A stretch of 64,000 bases of DNA from contig OV884059.1 of the NCBI GenBank assembly GCA_930367215.1, positions 157,850,511 through 157,914,510 of the forward strand. Direction: 5' to 3'. This stretch comes from Pollenia angustigena (lineage: Eukaryota; Arthropoda; Insecta; Diptera; Polleniidae). Numbering within the stretch: the first letter of the stretch is position 1; every line of letters begins with the position of its first letter. Made by a program: the position numbers and the translations under genes. Below, in pieces: positions 10,993 through 22,490 of the stretch. Under the pieces are notes generated by a model that worked only from the letters and a program-made list of their open reading frames with translations, did not search any database and was not told the origin of the DNA.

Positions 10993-11394
10993 CCAGTGAA
11001 AATACCGCTGCCTATTTTGAAAAAAGCTTAAGTCTATTCCTTAAGTTTAATAGGAGAACAATTTAAAACTTTGAAAGTGGCTCTTGGAAATTTACTCCGA
11101 ATTAAATAATCAATTCTCGGCGGTTATAGTTTTTTAAGTTTTTATTCCTAAACACTCCTAATGTACATTGAAAAAAGATAACCAAAAAGTTATTACGCTG
11201 TAACTGGCCTTAAAATTTAAATGCATTTATAAACTTATTTAATTGATCACAGAAAATGTTATTTGTTCAAATTAATTAAATTAAATAAAGTTTTGTATTG
11301 AGCGGGAATTCCCGGAATCCCGGGAAATTGAAAAATAAATTCCGATTTCCTGGGAAATGAAAAAGTCTGGGAAAAGAAAAACCCTAAATGTAGC

Positions 11395-11903
11395 CTAAAA
11401 GCATCTTCACAAAATTGCTTTTCTGATGACACCGGCACGGAGCAAATCGGTTAGACGGTTTCAGTCTATAACGGGTATACGTGCAAAGGTAGAAACATAT
11501 TTTCTTATAAAGAAATTGGCTCATAATATAACAGGCTTTTAATCATCGTTTTATGAAATTATAAAGAAAATATTTTATTTAGGTTGCAAAATCCAAACTT
11601 TGAGCTTTAAATATTTTTTTAAGCATAGTTTTAACGATTTTCCTCCCACTGTGCCTTGGTGTTTGTACAATGGATTTCGTGTTAGCGAGATTATGTATAT
11701 TTACAAAAATAGAATATTCCACGACATTGACATGAATGTTTTATATACGTTGACATCAAACACATGTAAATAAATCATATTTTGGCATTCTTACATCATA
11801 CTTACTTATTAGTTAGTACACATATTTATGACAAATAGTGCTACATATATACTTCTGCTGCGTTATATACATCACTAGGGCGTGTGACTTTATACAGAAT
11901 TAA
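11395..11903. other. Unassigned spacer
   Basis: This is the right flank of the 9.1-11.4 kb hAT-like element, with the repeat interrupted there appearing to continue (GGAGCAAATCGGTTAGACGG). No gene, RNA or clear inverted repeat was seen. Confidence 0.35.
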
Positions 11904-11904
11904 A

Positions 11905-12353
11905 AGGTGATTTTTTGAAACCCGACAGGGTTAGCTGACAAGCAAAGTATCAAACTGCGCTCACTTTCTGACATTTATTGTCAGTAAAAATACTCTAATG
12001 AATAGATTCACGCTTGAACAACGTCACTAAATTACCAAAATTTGCTTTAAATATCAGACATCGATTCGGGCAAGTTATAGACAACTTTGGATTTTTATGG
12101 CGCATGGCTCATTTTTGGCTTAAAGGGAGTGAGGCTAATCTACAAAAGTCCTTAAAAATTCCATTATATCCAGACAAATGCACTATTTAGTGCGGTTTGC
12201 GAGCTACGTGACAAACGGCTAGCAGTGCTCGAAAAATGTGGTAAAAATTGGTGGCTCAATTGCCGTAAACCAATTTTATATCTTAATGCCGGGTGTATTG
12301 ATTTTTTATCAAAATTTAAGGGATTTGATTTGTTAAACACTTCACCTTCTTAA
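11905..12353 (+). pseudogene. Internally deleted mariner-type element (MITE-like)
   Basis: The ends are short imperfect inverted repeats: AAAAGGTGATTTTTTGA on the left and, reverse-complemented, AAGAAGGTGAAGTGTTTAAC on the right. A start-like frame at 11,998 reads MNRFTLEQRH, comparable to MNRLTPEQRVQIVEICNQ in the 42.5 kb copy. It jumps after about 100 bp into MAHFWLKGSEANLQKSL, LYPDK and CGLRAT, recalling the DAHFWLNG..NKQN and LHPQKVTVWCGLWA blocks of the family. The N-terminus is therefore fused to part of the catalytic region through a deletion, with multiple stops. It cannot encode a working enzyme. Confidence 0.6.
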
Positions 12354-13141
12354 AATATATTTTCTTGCAAATTTTTTAAAATTTTATATAAAACATTTTT
12401 CAACGCTATTATTTTTGAACAAATTAAAATTCTATCAGGCCTAAAAAACACCCTTAATTACATCCTGCAACAGCCATTTTCACACATGAAAAATCGATAT
12501 GCATGAAACCAGGCAACATAAATAATCACACTTTTTACTTAGATTTTATTCCCACGTCAGGTATCCTGTTAAAAGGATTTTTAGGTAAAAAAAGGTTTTT
12601 AAACTTTTTAAAATGTTTTTCTTTTCAATTGCCAAAATATTTCTTAAATCAAAAATTCTTTTTATAATCAAAATAACGTCGATGTCTTAAAATCAATTTT
12701 TTTTAAGAGCCATATAATCGTGAATAAAATAAAAATCTTAGCCTAAAATTCCATAAAACTTAGATCAAATCCTAAACCGGCATAATACCGATCTACCTCC
12801 GGCAAATATACAGTCCCATATTTTGTCTTCTTATGATTTTTCATATAAAATAAACCATTTAAGAGCTCACCACGATTGTATTATTGCTCGTTTTATTCAA
12901 TGTTGCCATTTTGTGATATTTTTATATCTTATTTTGGTAACTGACATAATACGCTTGAAATAGTTTAGGTTTTATACATTTCAAAAACAAGTTTATAAGT
13001 TAAAAAATTTCTTTAGCACATTTTTTGAATAATTTCGCATTATTAAAAAATTAAACAAATCCCCAAAAACATGAAATTACCCCCAAAACTCCATCAATTG
13101 AAACTATTTTCATAATAATAACAGCTCTCAATTTAAAAATG
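12354..13141. other. Unassigned AT-rich spacer
   Basis: No motif-bearing frame or inverted repeat was found. Composition is uniformly AT-rich with poly-T runs. Confidence 0.35.
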
Positions 13142-13161
13142 AAACATGTTCTCACATAAAG

Positions 13162-13320
13162 GCGAAAATCTTTGCGCCCGGCTGAAGACCGGCTATGCAG
13201 AGATGTTTGAGTTTGGTATACGAAAGAGGAGCACATCCTCGCGACAGGTCAAAGCCGGCTATGCAGAACAGCTTTAGTTTGCGATTCGGTACTTGGAAAT
13301 TCGGAGTTTTAAGTTTCTGG
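13162..13320. repeat. Short duplicated block with CCGGCTATGCAGA
   Basis: CCGGCTATGCAGA occurs twice (near 13,190 and 13,256), each followed within about 15 bp by a TTTGAGTTTG or TTTAGTTTG-like block. This suggests two copies of a unit of roughly 66 bp. The minus-strand translation shows the matching repeat (LKLFCIAGF and LKHLCIAGL), but the frame is short and I do not call a gene. Confidence 0.45.
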
Positions 13321-13426
13321 CATGGAGACCTTAAAAATAACATTAACCAATATTTGCAATGTTAAACGCAATTCGAATGGTATATGAAGTATATAGCGTC
13401 AGCTCACTATTGGTTTAGCGCATATC

Positions 13427-13735
13427 ATGGTGAAATTACCATTTTCCCATCGTTCCTTTAAGGAATATAGGGCCGCAACAAAATTCGTTTTTAATTCAGA
13501 TTGGTTCATCGCTATATTTTTTATTTCATACTATTATTCATTTTACTCGTCTCGTTTTAAATTTGCCTTCGTCATGTGTGCGCTGGTCGACTTCTACTGC
13601 GACGTATATCTACACACAATGGTATTTGATTTGACTCATTCCACAAACTGTTATTTGAAAACTCGTAGAGTTCTTCGGAGACCTTTATTTTCGAAAACTT
13701 GCAAAGCGCTTATGTATCGGGAAGCAGCGTTCTAA
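13427..13735 (+). other. Unassigned 102-codon open frame
   Basis: An ATG-initiated frame encodes a hydrophobic-aromatic middle (IAIFFISYYYSFYSS) and a basic end. Its base composition is less extreme than the flanks. I recognise no domain, it has no visible splice partners, and the length is not far above chance in a genome this size. It could be part of an unrecognised repeat. Confidence 0.2.
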
Positions 13736-14374
13736 GTTTCACAGCCATTCAACAGCGTTCATTTGGCATACGTGTTGAAAATGTTAATTTTAACACGACG
13801 TGATATTGAATTATAATTCCATATCTTAATGAACTGACTGAAAGACTGTGTTGCTTTTTTTGTTCGACTAACAATGCCCTCACTAGATCCAACAGTGAGG
13901 CTTATAACTTAGAACTTTTCAATTCTGTCTAATACGTTGTTCACACTTGGGTAAGTTAATCAAAGCCGTTCACATTACATTTGAGATGTTTAAGATGCCA
14001 GATGATTAAGAAGAAAAAAAAAACACAACAAACAAATTTATATTTCTTTAAGGTATTAAAAATGGATAAACACTTTTATAAAGTTATCAGAAGCTTATTT
14101 TTAACATTTGTTGAAGTTGTGAAAATTTATGAATTATTTAAGGAAAAAATAAAAACCGTACACGTTCATGTTGGCTGATTTGACATTATACTCAGTTTGA
14201 GAAATGTTCTGAGGATTATATGTGATTAATGAAGTGATTTTGTTGTAATCATGTCAATTTGAAGTGATTAATAAATCGTTTCATTGTATGGTTAATCATC
14301 TCGATTTTAATGTGATTAGAGCTAAATCAGGTTCAAGGTGCTTAAACGCGTTTAAAACCCGAAGTGTGAAAATA

Positions 14375-14613
14375 CACAGAAAAAATTCTACAAAATTTTT
14401 CACCATTTAAAGCATTAATCAAAAATAAAATCAGTTTTAAATATAAATTTAATCAAGTGAATTAAACGTTTAATCAAGTAAATTAAACGTTTAATTAATA
14501 CTATTAACTGGTTTAATTGATACTATTAATTTGTTTACAGGTGCAAATTTAATTAATTTTTTAATTAATATCACAAATTTTTAAATTGAAATCAATTTTT
14601 ATTTTTTTCTGTG
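14375..14613. mobile_element. 239-bp MITE, CACAGAAAAA termini, TA target duplication
   Basis: Termini CACAGAAAAAATTC and (reverse-complemented) CACAGAAAAAAATAAAAATT are flanked by TA (14,373-14,374 and 14,614-14,615). The interior carries repeated AATTAAACGTTTAAT palindromes and CATTAATCAAAAATAAAATC, which are shared with the 54.6 kb MITE, so the two are the same subfamily. TA duplication fits a Tc1/mariner-type mobiliser (inference). Confidence 0.8.
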
Positions 14614-14699
14614 TAGTATTATACATATTTGATTGCTTATCAAGAAGGTGTTGAAGTTTTCGGAATTAATTCGCATAACCTTGGTCTTTTATATATTGA

Positions 14700-14940
14700 T
14701 TTTTAGCCCAGCTTTCTCTGATATGTGGGTGAGTCGCTGTAGTCTACAACCTTTCTTGCAGTCCCGATATGATTTCTTGGTTGCTTATAGTTGCTTGTTT
14801 CATTAGGCTATCAATAGCTTTATTGAAAAGAAGTAGGGACATCACACATCCTTGATGAAGACCAGTGTCAACTTCTATCTTACGGTTGAACATGCCATCA
14901 TGTAGAATTCGCCAGCTTGCACCTACCTGTATATTATTTG
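14700..14940 (-). pseudogene. Non-LTR retrotransposon reverse-transcriptase fragment
   Basis: The minus strand reads ASWRILHDGMFNRKIEVDTG, then LHQGCVMSLLLFNKAIDSLM. This matches the RT palm region in the form F.V.TGVRQGCVLSPLLF..AID..M. After a frameshift, RLTHISEKAGLKIN resembles the segment following the YADD box, but YADD itself is destroyed. It has no flanking ORF2 and is a relic of only about 240 bp. The style of RT is that of the family whose C-terminus is seen at 54,926-55,370, so both may derive from one LINE family. Confidence 0.65.
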
Positions 14941-16889
14941 TATTAATATAATTTTTTTCTTATTCGATCTTTATTTTTTAAATTTATACCAAAAAAAAAC
15001 AAGTTAATATACATTTAAATAATAAAGTCGAATAAGAAAGAATATATATTGATAAAAATAATTTTTGCAAGATAGCGCCAGTTTTTACACTGCACCTTCT
15101 TCCTTGATTTTTTCAAATTATGAGTTAACATAAATACGTTTTCCCATGCCTTTAACATAAGCTGAGCAATAAGAAATATTGCTCTGTTATTCTGCCGACG
15201 TTTTTTCCAACTTGCTGAGATATTAATCTTTAGTGTAGACCTGGGGTTAATAACGTGAGCCTTTACCTAATAGGGCAATTCCCCACCAATTGTTACAATT
15301 TATTAAATCACCTTTCTTAGGTGTTTTAACAAATGAAATAAGTCTCTTATGGCCATTTTCTCATTAGGCGATTATCTTTTTTCCTAACGAAAAACTGCAC
15401 ATTAAAGAAATTTGGTTTTCTCAATGTCTCATTTGCTTCGATTTTATCGCAAAGCTAACCGGCACTCATCTGCCAATTATTTATTTTCCTTTTATTTGCC
15501 GTACAAATAAATTCAATCAGCTGACTCCCAACTTTTACATGTATTTTGAGTGGCGTTGCCAGCTGAAAACAATGGTTTTTTGTCGGTATATTGCAAAACC
15601 CAAAATCGTTAACGGACAGTTTATCGGTCCAATAAATTTATGTTGACATTAAGTAACAGTTTGTCGATACATTTTTTTTTTCTTTATAAAACAATCCCCC
15701 ATTACAAAATTTAAAATTAATTCATAAAACTTAATAAACTTCCTAAAAATCGTTGTTGTAATTTTCTCTTTAAAAAATTGGGGAATAAGTTCATTTTTGC
15801 TTTCGGGACTTAGTTCATTGGGCTAAGCCGCCAACGAATTTCGTAGCGCCATTAATATTACAACATTTAAATGCATGTGTTTGCTGGGCTCTGTTCTGAA
15901 CCTCAATCACCACTTGATCCTTGTGTAATTTTAAAAATTTTAATTCCCCCTTAAAATTTAATTAAAGAACGTTTCACAAGAGCTCATGGTCAAGAACATT
16001 ATTACCTGAGTCCTTAGTTCTCCGATTTGAATTTTGGAACGGACTGTGCAAGTCAAGCAGTTCAGTTTTTAAATATATATAAATGTTAAATACTGTCGGT
16101 ATAACACAGTTCTTTTGACATTTATAAAATTTCACTACTTTATTAAACAAGTTTTTGCAATTTTTTTTTTTTCAAATTAAATAAATTGATGTTATTTTTT
16201 TTTTTTTTTGTAAAAATAGAAAATGTTTTTTTTTCACAAACACATCTACAAATAAATTGTTAATATTCACCGTCAATAAATGGATTAACAAAATGAATGG
16301 TCATCAATTTGTTTACTTTACAAAAAATAATAAAAAAAAAACATGTAAATAACCAATTATTTGTTGAAAAAAAAAATAAACAAATAAAATCATAAATAAA
16401 TATTAACACTTTTCAATCTGGCATACGGGACGTAAATAAGATTGATGGATTTAATGGGTTTTACAATCTGAACATGAAAAAAAACATATGTCTCCTACAC
16501 TGTTGTGCCATTAAATTCTCAATGGACTATTTAAAATACTAAATACACAAGTTTTGAATAAATAAACCATAATAACAAATTACTGTCCAAAAAAAGGAGG
16601 ACTTTGTAGTAAAAATTGTTGATTTAATATTCATTTTAATTGAGATTTTGTTATTTATTTTCTTTTTTTTTTAATTTTTAAACTGTCTATAATGTTAAAC
16701 CACAGTCTAAAATAATTTTACGTAACTTGTTAAATACAGTGGGGATTAAATGTTGAAATTTATAATTTAGTGTTTAGCAACACATTTTTATCAAAAAAAA
16801 AAAAAAAAAAAACACGGAAATCTGAAATCTGATACTGATTTCCAAAAGCTTTAAGGTCCATTACTTTTGTTATTTAATTGTTTTAATTA
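14941..16889. other. AT-rich spacer with poly-A/T tracts
   Basis: No supported gene. Long homopolymer tracts occur at 16,160-16,215 and 16,793-16,812. A few GC-richer patches (15,430-15,620 and 15,830-16,050) have no motif I recognise. Confidence 0.35.
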
Positions 16890-17634
16890 CACACCCCGAT
16901 GTGTAGGGATCATCTTAAGGATTTTATACCTTTTGGTGGTACATCCTCCAGGGCTTTACCAGGTACAGCCAATACCTGCGATTTGGCGAATATCCAAAAT
17001 TTACAGATCTCAAGAGGACTTCAAGAACTCTTGCGATCTCGGCTGACCAGAGATCCTGTCTGGTAACACGGGAGTCAGTAGCTCCAGTGAGCACGCGCCG
17101 AACTGACTATTGGACTATTTTTGCGGGATGTATCTTTTAAAAAAATTGCCTTTGCGAAAGTTCTACTTTTCTGATAATAAGTACTTCCAAGGTTGCACTT
17201 CCGTTCGGTTTGACGGATGTGGTGCATCAGAAAGATGCTTTTTTGGCGAAGGGATACTTTTGGTGATCGAGTGGTGTTGGTGGTTTAAAACCAAAGTCTC
17301 GGGAAGGAATATCCTGTAAATCCCACTAAAGGGCTAATTCACCACTTGAGGGAGAGCTTGGCTTGAGGGACAACTCAACAGATGCTGCTAGATTATTTCC
17401 AAAAATAGCGGAGGCTAGATAGCTCCAGTTCCAAAACAAGGGTCGAGGGTATAATATTGCCGGATTATGCACTCAAAAAAGAGTTGGCAACCCTGTCGTG
17501 TAAAAGTCAAAATTTATTACGTCCGTATTTGAGTTTTTTATTTATTAAAAAAAATCGTTTAACTCAAGTATTTATTTCTCAAATATAATAATATGCTATA
17601 CATTTTTTGGTGAGGAATCTTATAAAAATAAAGA

Positions 17635-18373
17635 ATGCCTCCAAAGGGACGAAGAAGTGTTAAAAAACCAGAATTCATATGTGGTCAGTGCAGAATGGAG
17701 ATAAAAGAAAACGAAGAGTATATACAGTGCGATAAATGCGCAAAAAGAAAACCGTTTATTAAAAATGGAAATAAAAACGTTAAAAAATTCTGTGAAACTA
17801 CTTAATGATCAAAGAGTTAGTAAAGATTGCCTGATTAGTGGTGTTCAAGTTAAAGAAAATACAAACGCAGTTGATACTCTATTGGAAATTTCTAAAGGTG
17901 TTGGTTTAAGTTTAAATGAAGGTGACGTTGAGTCTGCATATTTTTTAAAAAAGAAAGACTATAAAAACGCAAGTGAAAAGAGAACCATGATTGTTAAATT
18001 TGAAACCAAAAAATCTAAGGATAAGCTTATGCAAGCAAAATCAAAACTTAAAGAAAATGAGAAAACTAAGTCAATTTATGTTAACGATTGCCTGGGCAAG
18101 GAAACTTTTAACGTATTTAACCATGCCAAAGCTTTAAAAAAAGTTGGATACCAGTCAGTTTATACTTTCAATGGAAGAGTTTATGTAAGAAAAAGTGAAT
18201 TATCAAAGCCAAGACCAATAAAGAGTGAGGAGGATGTCGATGATTTGCTTATGGAAGCTACAACAAATAGTTTACAAAGACGTAGATCAGGCCTTCATGT
18301 CCAACAGCCTGTTATACCTGAGGAAGATACAGATGATGAGGATAACCGTGCTTCTTTTTTGTCACCTAATTAA
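17635..18373 (+). pseudogene. LINE ORF1 protein, frameshifted, PHD-like finger plus nucleic-acid-binding region
   Basis: The frame starting at 17,635 reads MPPKGRRSVKKPEFICGQCR and continues MEIKENEEYIQCDKCAKR. It carries two CxxC pairs (CGQC and CDKC) as in the N-terminal half of a PHD-type zinc finger. It then stops at 17,803-17,805 after 56 residues. The continuation is in the +1 frame from about 17,765 and runs 202 residues to 18,373. That part contains ISGVQVKEN..AVDTLLEIS, a middle with MIVKFETKKSKDKL and SIYVNDCLGKETFNVFNHAK, then TFNGRVYVRKSELSKP. This is the RNA-binding fold region usual in ORF1p of CR1/Jockey-like elements, and the tail is acidic (EEDTDDEDN). The second half of the zinc finger is missing, so a short deletion probably caused the shift. 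ORF1p normally binds element RNA in the ribonucleoprotein particle. Confidence 0.75.
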
Positions 18374-18428
18374 AACTTAAGTATAATTCAAATAATTTGC
18401 ATAAAACGTTATTTTTTTTTTATTTTTT

Positions 18429-21317
18429 ATGTCTAATAATAATCATTTTTCTAATTTTGATTCATTTAATAATTATTTTAATCAAATAAATTTTCCTTTA
18501 TTAAACATTGTGTCTGTAAACATACGAAGCATTTCAGCTATTGACAAATTTAATAAATTTAAACTTATGATTTCAAATTTCTCAAAACTACCCAGTATCA
18601 TTGCTGTGCAGGAAACATGGTTTTGTTCAAATTTAGTGCAGATTTATAATATCCCGAGATATAACGTAGTGCATTGCTGTAGAGCGGATAGTTACGGTGG
18701 AACTTCGGTTTATATTCGAAATTGTTTTAATTATAGTATTGAATTGTGCAAAAGTGAGAATTTTATTGAAACAATTACTGTTACTTTAGAAAATATTAAG
18801 ATTAGGGGGAAACCTTTAAAAGTAACGTCGTTTTATAGGTCTCAGAAATGTGTTTTTGCAAAATTCTCAGGTTTTATTGAAAATTTAGTTACCAACTATG
18901 GACGATGTCCTAGTATTATTGTTGGCGACTCGAATGTTGATTTTTTAAATAGTGCCTTATCAGCAAATTTGTTAGAAATAATATCAAGTTTTAATTATCG
19001 AAACTGTCATAACTTAATAACTAGGCCAAAATCCGGAACATCTATTGACAACGTTTTTAGTAACATTACAGAAACTGTTATTACGGATACAATTGAATGT
19101 TTGTTGACAGACCACAATTTAATTTCATGTAAGGTTGAGAGCCAAAGCAATAGTTCTGAATATGTGGAAACAGTGCGTAAAATTTGTAATTATGATAAAG
19201 TGAGAGAAAATCTGAACAACTTCTTGCAAGTATTTCAGGAATCTGATAGTATTTGTACAGATTTGTCACAAATTATAGCTTATATGGGAAATTCGGCTCA
19301 AAATGCAACTGAGAATAAAAATGGCAAAAGGTTCTTTAAGAATGAATTGGTACCATGGATAAATAAAAATTTACAAGCCCTAATAATTTATAGAGATAAA
19401 TTGTTAAAAATGAGAAGAAAACGGAAAAGTGTTAATACAGAGATAAGGTTAAAGAGAATAAGTTACGTAATTAAGAAATCGTGTAGAGAGTTAATGAATA
19501 ATTATTACTACAGCCATTTAGAAAAAATTCAACAGGAACCGAAGAAATGCTGGAAGTTTTTGAATCAAAATCTTGGTAGGAAAACAAAGAGTCAAATAAA
19601 TGTTAAAGATTCGAATGATATATTAGTAGTTGACAATCAACTTAAAAGTAATCTCTTTAACCAGTATTTTCTTGAAATTCCCAAAACACTAAAGGACCAA
19701 ATCAGTTATTTACCTGCTGATTCATGTAACGCTTTAAGAACCTTAACTCGTTGTAAAACCACTTTTAACTTTTCACATACTACTTCCTCGGAAATTAAAC
19801 ATATGATTTCAAACCTAGATTTAACAAAGAGCTCTGGTTGGGATGAAATATCACCCAGAATGTTATTTGAATGCAAAATTCTTATCTCTCCATTTCTCTC
19901 GAGAATATTTAACAGGATAATTGATACATCGACATATCCAGACGATCTTAAGCTTGCCAAAATTGTTCCAATACCGAAGGAAAACAATGCTTCAATGGTA
20001 GACAAATTTCGTCCTATTGCTTTGCTGCCGATAATCAATAAAATTTTTGAAAAAATTCTTTATAAACAGTTGTCGTTATATTTGAATACTAATAGTTTAT
20101 TATATAATTGTCAATACGGATTTAAGAAAGGTTGTGGAACAGAAGAAGCTGTTGTTAATGTAATTAACAATATTTGTCAAGGTTTGGATAATGGGTTCAG
20201 TGGTGTGGCTGGAATCTTTTACGATTTTTCTAAAGCATTTGATTTAGTAGATCATAAAATATTAATTGAAAAAATGAAGTATTATGGGGTTAATGAAAAA
20301 GCACTGGCTTTGTTGAAGAACTATTTATCAAATCGGAAACAATATGTAGATATTGAAAACTGTAAAAGTTATACTGGTGTAGTAGAGTATGGGGTACCAC
20401 AAGGGAGTGTATTGGGCCCTCTGTTATTTAATATATATCTAAACGATATAAAAAATTTAGAATTGTTTGGAAAACTGTACATGTATGCTGATGATATATG
20501 TATGTTGTACCCATATAAGCACGAACTAGTTTTAAAGACGAATATGGAGTATGATGCTGCTATAATAACAGAGTATGTTAGGCTAAATAAACTTATTTTA
20601 AATCCAGGTAAAACCAAATTGTTAAGATTTCGACCATATGCAACAGATAACCAAAATTTTAGTATATATATAGATGGGAAGGAAGTTTTTGAAGTTTGCT
20701 CAACAAAATATCTTGGAATTTATTTACAAAACAATCTTTCCTGGGATAAACATATTGAGACCTTGAAAACGAAGATTACTTCCGTTGTTGGTATGCTTTA
20801 TAAATTTAAGAACAAGTTTAATGAAAAAACTAAGCTGATTATATACCAGTCATTAATTCATAGCCATTTAAATTATTTACCTATTATATATGCTTATAAA
20901 AAAAGCAATGAGTTAAAATCATTACAAAGAATTCAAAATAAATCATTGAAAGTCGTTTTTAATAAGCCCTTAATATATTCTACAATAACATTGTATAGGG
21001 ATATATCGAAAACAATTCTACCTATTTACGGATTGTATAAATTGCAGTTGCTTTTGTATGTCTTCAAATCGATACATAATATAGGTCATCATACAATTTC
21101 TTTTGTTAGGAATCAAACCGTATTTAACACCAGAAATAACATGAATCTCAGAGTTGCAAAATGTCGTTTGGAAACAACGAAACAAAGAGTTGAACATATG
21201 GGTAGTATTGAGTTCAATAATCTTCCACAGAATTTTAAAAACATTGAAAGGATTTCAATTTTTGAAAAAAGTTTAAAAGAGTTTCTTCTTCAAAATTTAG
21301 AAATGCTTCTATTGTAA
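18429..21317 (+). CDS. LINE ORF2: apurinic-type endonuclease plus reverse transcriptase, intact
   Basis: An uninterrupted 962-residue frame. The N-terminal endonuclease shows SVNIRSI (Asn31), AVQETWF (Glu62), SYGGTSVYIR, VGDSNVD (Asp167, Asn169) and LLTDHNLIS (Asp228-His229), matching the catalytic set of the exonuclease-endonuclease-phosphatase fold. The reverse transcriptase shows FRPIALLPIINKIFEKIL (about 528-545), YDFSKAFDLVDH (Asp599), YGVPQGSVLGPLLFNIYLND (654-673) and MYADDICML (YADD 686-689). The C-terminal region is typical of CR1/Jockey-type elements. The enzyme nicks target DNA and copies element RNA from the nick. The ATG at 18,429 lies 56 bp after ORF1, and a poly-T tract precedes it. 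All visible catalytic residues are present, so the copy may be young, although ORF1 is broken. Exact clade is not resolved by eye. Confidence 0.93.
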   Translation: MSNNNHFSNFDSFNNYFNQINFPLLNIVSVNIRSISAIDKFNKFKLMISNFSKLPSIIAVQETWFCSNLVQIYNIPRYNVVHCCRADSYGGTSVYIRNCFNYSIELCKSENFIETITVTLENIKIRGKPLKVTSFYRSQKCVFAKFSGFIENLVTNYGRCPSIIVGDSNVDFLNSALSANLLEIISSFNYRNCHNLITRPKSGTSIDNVFSNITETVITDTIECLLTDHNLISCKVESQSNSSEYVETVRKICNYDKVRENLNNFLQVFQESDSICTDLSQIIAYMGNSAQNATENKNGKRFFKNELVPWINKNLQALIIYRDKLLKMRRKRKSVNTEIRLKRISYVIKKSCRELMNNYYYSHLEKIQQEPKKCWKFLNQNLGRKTKSQINVKDSNDILVVDNQLKSNLFNQYFLEIPKTLKDQISYLPADSCNALRTLTRCKTTFNFSHTTSSEIKHMISNLDLTKSSGWDEISPRMLFECKILISPFLSRIFNRIIDTSTYPDDLKLAKIVPIPKENNASMVDKFRPIALLPIINKIFEKILYKQLSLYLNTNSLLYNCQYGFKKGCGTEEAVVNVINNICQGLDNGFSGVAGIFYDFSKAFDLVDHKILIEKMKYYGVNEKALALLKNYLSNRKQYVDIENCKSYTGVVEYGVPQGSVLGPLLFNIYLNDIKNLELFGKLYMYADDICMLYPYKHELVLKTNMEYDAAIITEYVRLNKLILNPGKTKLLRFRPYATDNQNFSIYIDGKEVFEVCSTKYLGIYLQNNLSWDKHIETLKTKITSVVGMLYKFKNKFNEKTKLIIYQSLIHSHLNYLPIIYAYKKSNELKSLQRIQNKSLKVVFNKPLIYSTITLYRDISKTILPIYGLYKLQLLLYVFKSIHNIGHHTISFVRNQTVFNTRNNMNLRVAKCRLETTKQRVEHMGSIEFNNLPQNFKNIERISIFEKSLKEFLLQNLEMLLL

Positions 21318-21439
21318 AAATTAATTGTGAAAATTTATTTAATATGTAAAATATTCTTTTTTTCTTTTTCTATTTTTTTTTTTTTTTTTTTATTATTGCT
21401 ATTATTATATACAACTTATGTAATATTTTTTGCCAACTC

Positions 21440-21469
21440 GCCTCAATAATGTCCAAGTGGCGCTGAGGC
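21440..21469 (+). other. Stem-loop in the LINE 3' untranslated region
   Basis: GCCTCA (21,440-21,445) pairs with TGAGGC (21,464-21,469) around an 18-base loop, in an otherwise AT-rich tail about 70 bp before the A-tract. Several LINEs use a 3' structure for recognition by their reverse transcriptase. That role here is inference. Confidence 0.4.
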
Positions 21470-21537
21470 ACTTTCTATCTTTTGTAAAGTAAAATATTTC
21501 TTCTTTTTTTTTGAAAATAAACTGAATAAAAAAAAAT

Positions 21538-22490
21538 TGCTACCTGTTTGTACTGGATGCTCTCCCACTCAGTGCCGGTGGTATTTGCATTGTTTGTCAC
21601 CTAGTGGATAAGATCGACCATAAAGTGGGTCTATGTGGCAGCTATCCGTGTAAATCTTTTTCACATCTGTTTAAATTACAAAAGCTCAATTTTATATATG
21701 GACTATTACAAAATAGGCCAACAATTATTGCAATGGTTTTCAGTATGATTAAAACCATTTTCATTTTCTAGTTCAGTTATGATTTTGGTTAAATTTACCC
21801 TTCACTGTTTTCACAAAGGAATGTGTATGAACACTCTAATGAACTATTAAATGCATTTCATTTCGACCATTAAATGAATTACGTCCACCATAAAAGGTTA
21901 TAAATTGAATTATAGTTATTGACGGCTATAATAATGGTGGTTTATATAACTTTTTGTTTTTGTATGTTTTTAGTAATTACATAAATAGTTTTATTACGTG
22001 CACAATATCTAAATATTGCCTATTTCTAACCCTTTTCCTCGTAATTATTCAAAATTCATATGAGTGTTCATATGAGAGCCTTGGTTCATAATATTTACAA
22101 ACATGTGAATTAGGGTTCATATTCCCTTAAAAAAATCCCCAGAGTTCTCGAGAAAAAAAAAAATTTTTATTCCAAGGAATTTTTAAATGGGAAAAAATTT
22201 CCAAAGTTAAGACAAATTTAGGGCGAATTCATTTCAAAACTTAAACATGCAACAGAAATTTCACATCTTCTAAATTCAAGCAAATGTTAGAAAGTTCAGA
22301 TGTTTTAAAAACATTTCCATTATGTTGTTACGACTTGTTTTCTAAAGACAATGCCAAACAATAGGCAAGCTGGACTAAAGGGCCAAATAAACCACACAAA
22401 CGGTTAAACAAACATATGAAAAAAAGTATGAATCTTTTTTTGTCCTTTATAACCTTTTTACACTGGTCAACATCTAACATTAATTTGCGA
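21538..22490. other. Unassigned sequence downstream of the LINE
   Basis: 21,545-21,650 is GC-richer and may be the interrupted target repeat; the rest is AT-rich. No gene or inverted repeat is supported. Confidence 0.3.

Larger units (their letters stand above)
9106..11386. mobile_element. hAT-like element, 2.3 kb, near-perfect 8-bp target duplication
   Basis: The left end reads TGGTGTTTTTC and the right end, reverse-complemented, reads TAGGGTTTTTC. Just inside both ends are palindromic GGGAATTCCCGG blocks. The flanking octamers are TATGTAGC (9098-9105) and AATGTAGC (11,387-11,394), seven of eight identical, as expected for hAT. A short frame near 9,753 (VPLPINTIQTSVEWKRVF) vaguely recalls the hAT C-terminal SERVFS block, too weakly to call. 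The element carries a nested palindrome at 9209-9330 and a large foldback at 10,173-10,992. Confidence 0.65.
16890..21537 (+). mobile_element. Near full-length non-LTR retrotransposon (CR1/Jockey-type LINE)
   Basis: The order is a GC-richer 5' untranslated region (about 16,890-17,634), a frameshifted ORF1 (17,635-18,373), ORF2 with endonuclease and reverse transcriptase (18,429-21,317), and a 3' untranslated region ending AATAAACTGAATAAAAAAAAA at about 21,537. A terminal A-tract after an AATAAA signal and the absence of LTRs identify a target-primed retrotransposon. The 5' boundary is estimated from where GC-richer sequence starts, and no target-site duplication was found. A diverged 5'-end fragment of a related element lies at 5400-5665. 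Confidence 0.85.

Noticed and set aside
13427..13735. 102-codon frame as a membrane protein gene
   Set aside because: One hydrophobic stretch is not enough; no start context, splice signals or homology could be shown. Listed only as an unassigned frame.
14521..14545. TTTGTTTACAG|GTGCAA as another ratchet splice site
   Set aside because: The pyrimidine tract is short and the sequence lies inside a MITE.
19706..20617. Minus-strand frames inside the LINE ORF2
   Set aside because: Antisense shadows of a frame with clear endonuclease and RT motifs.
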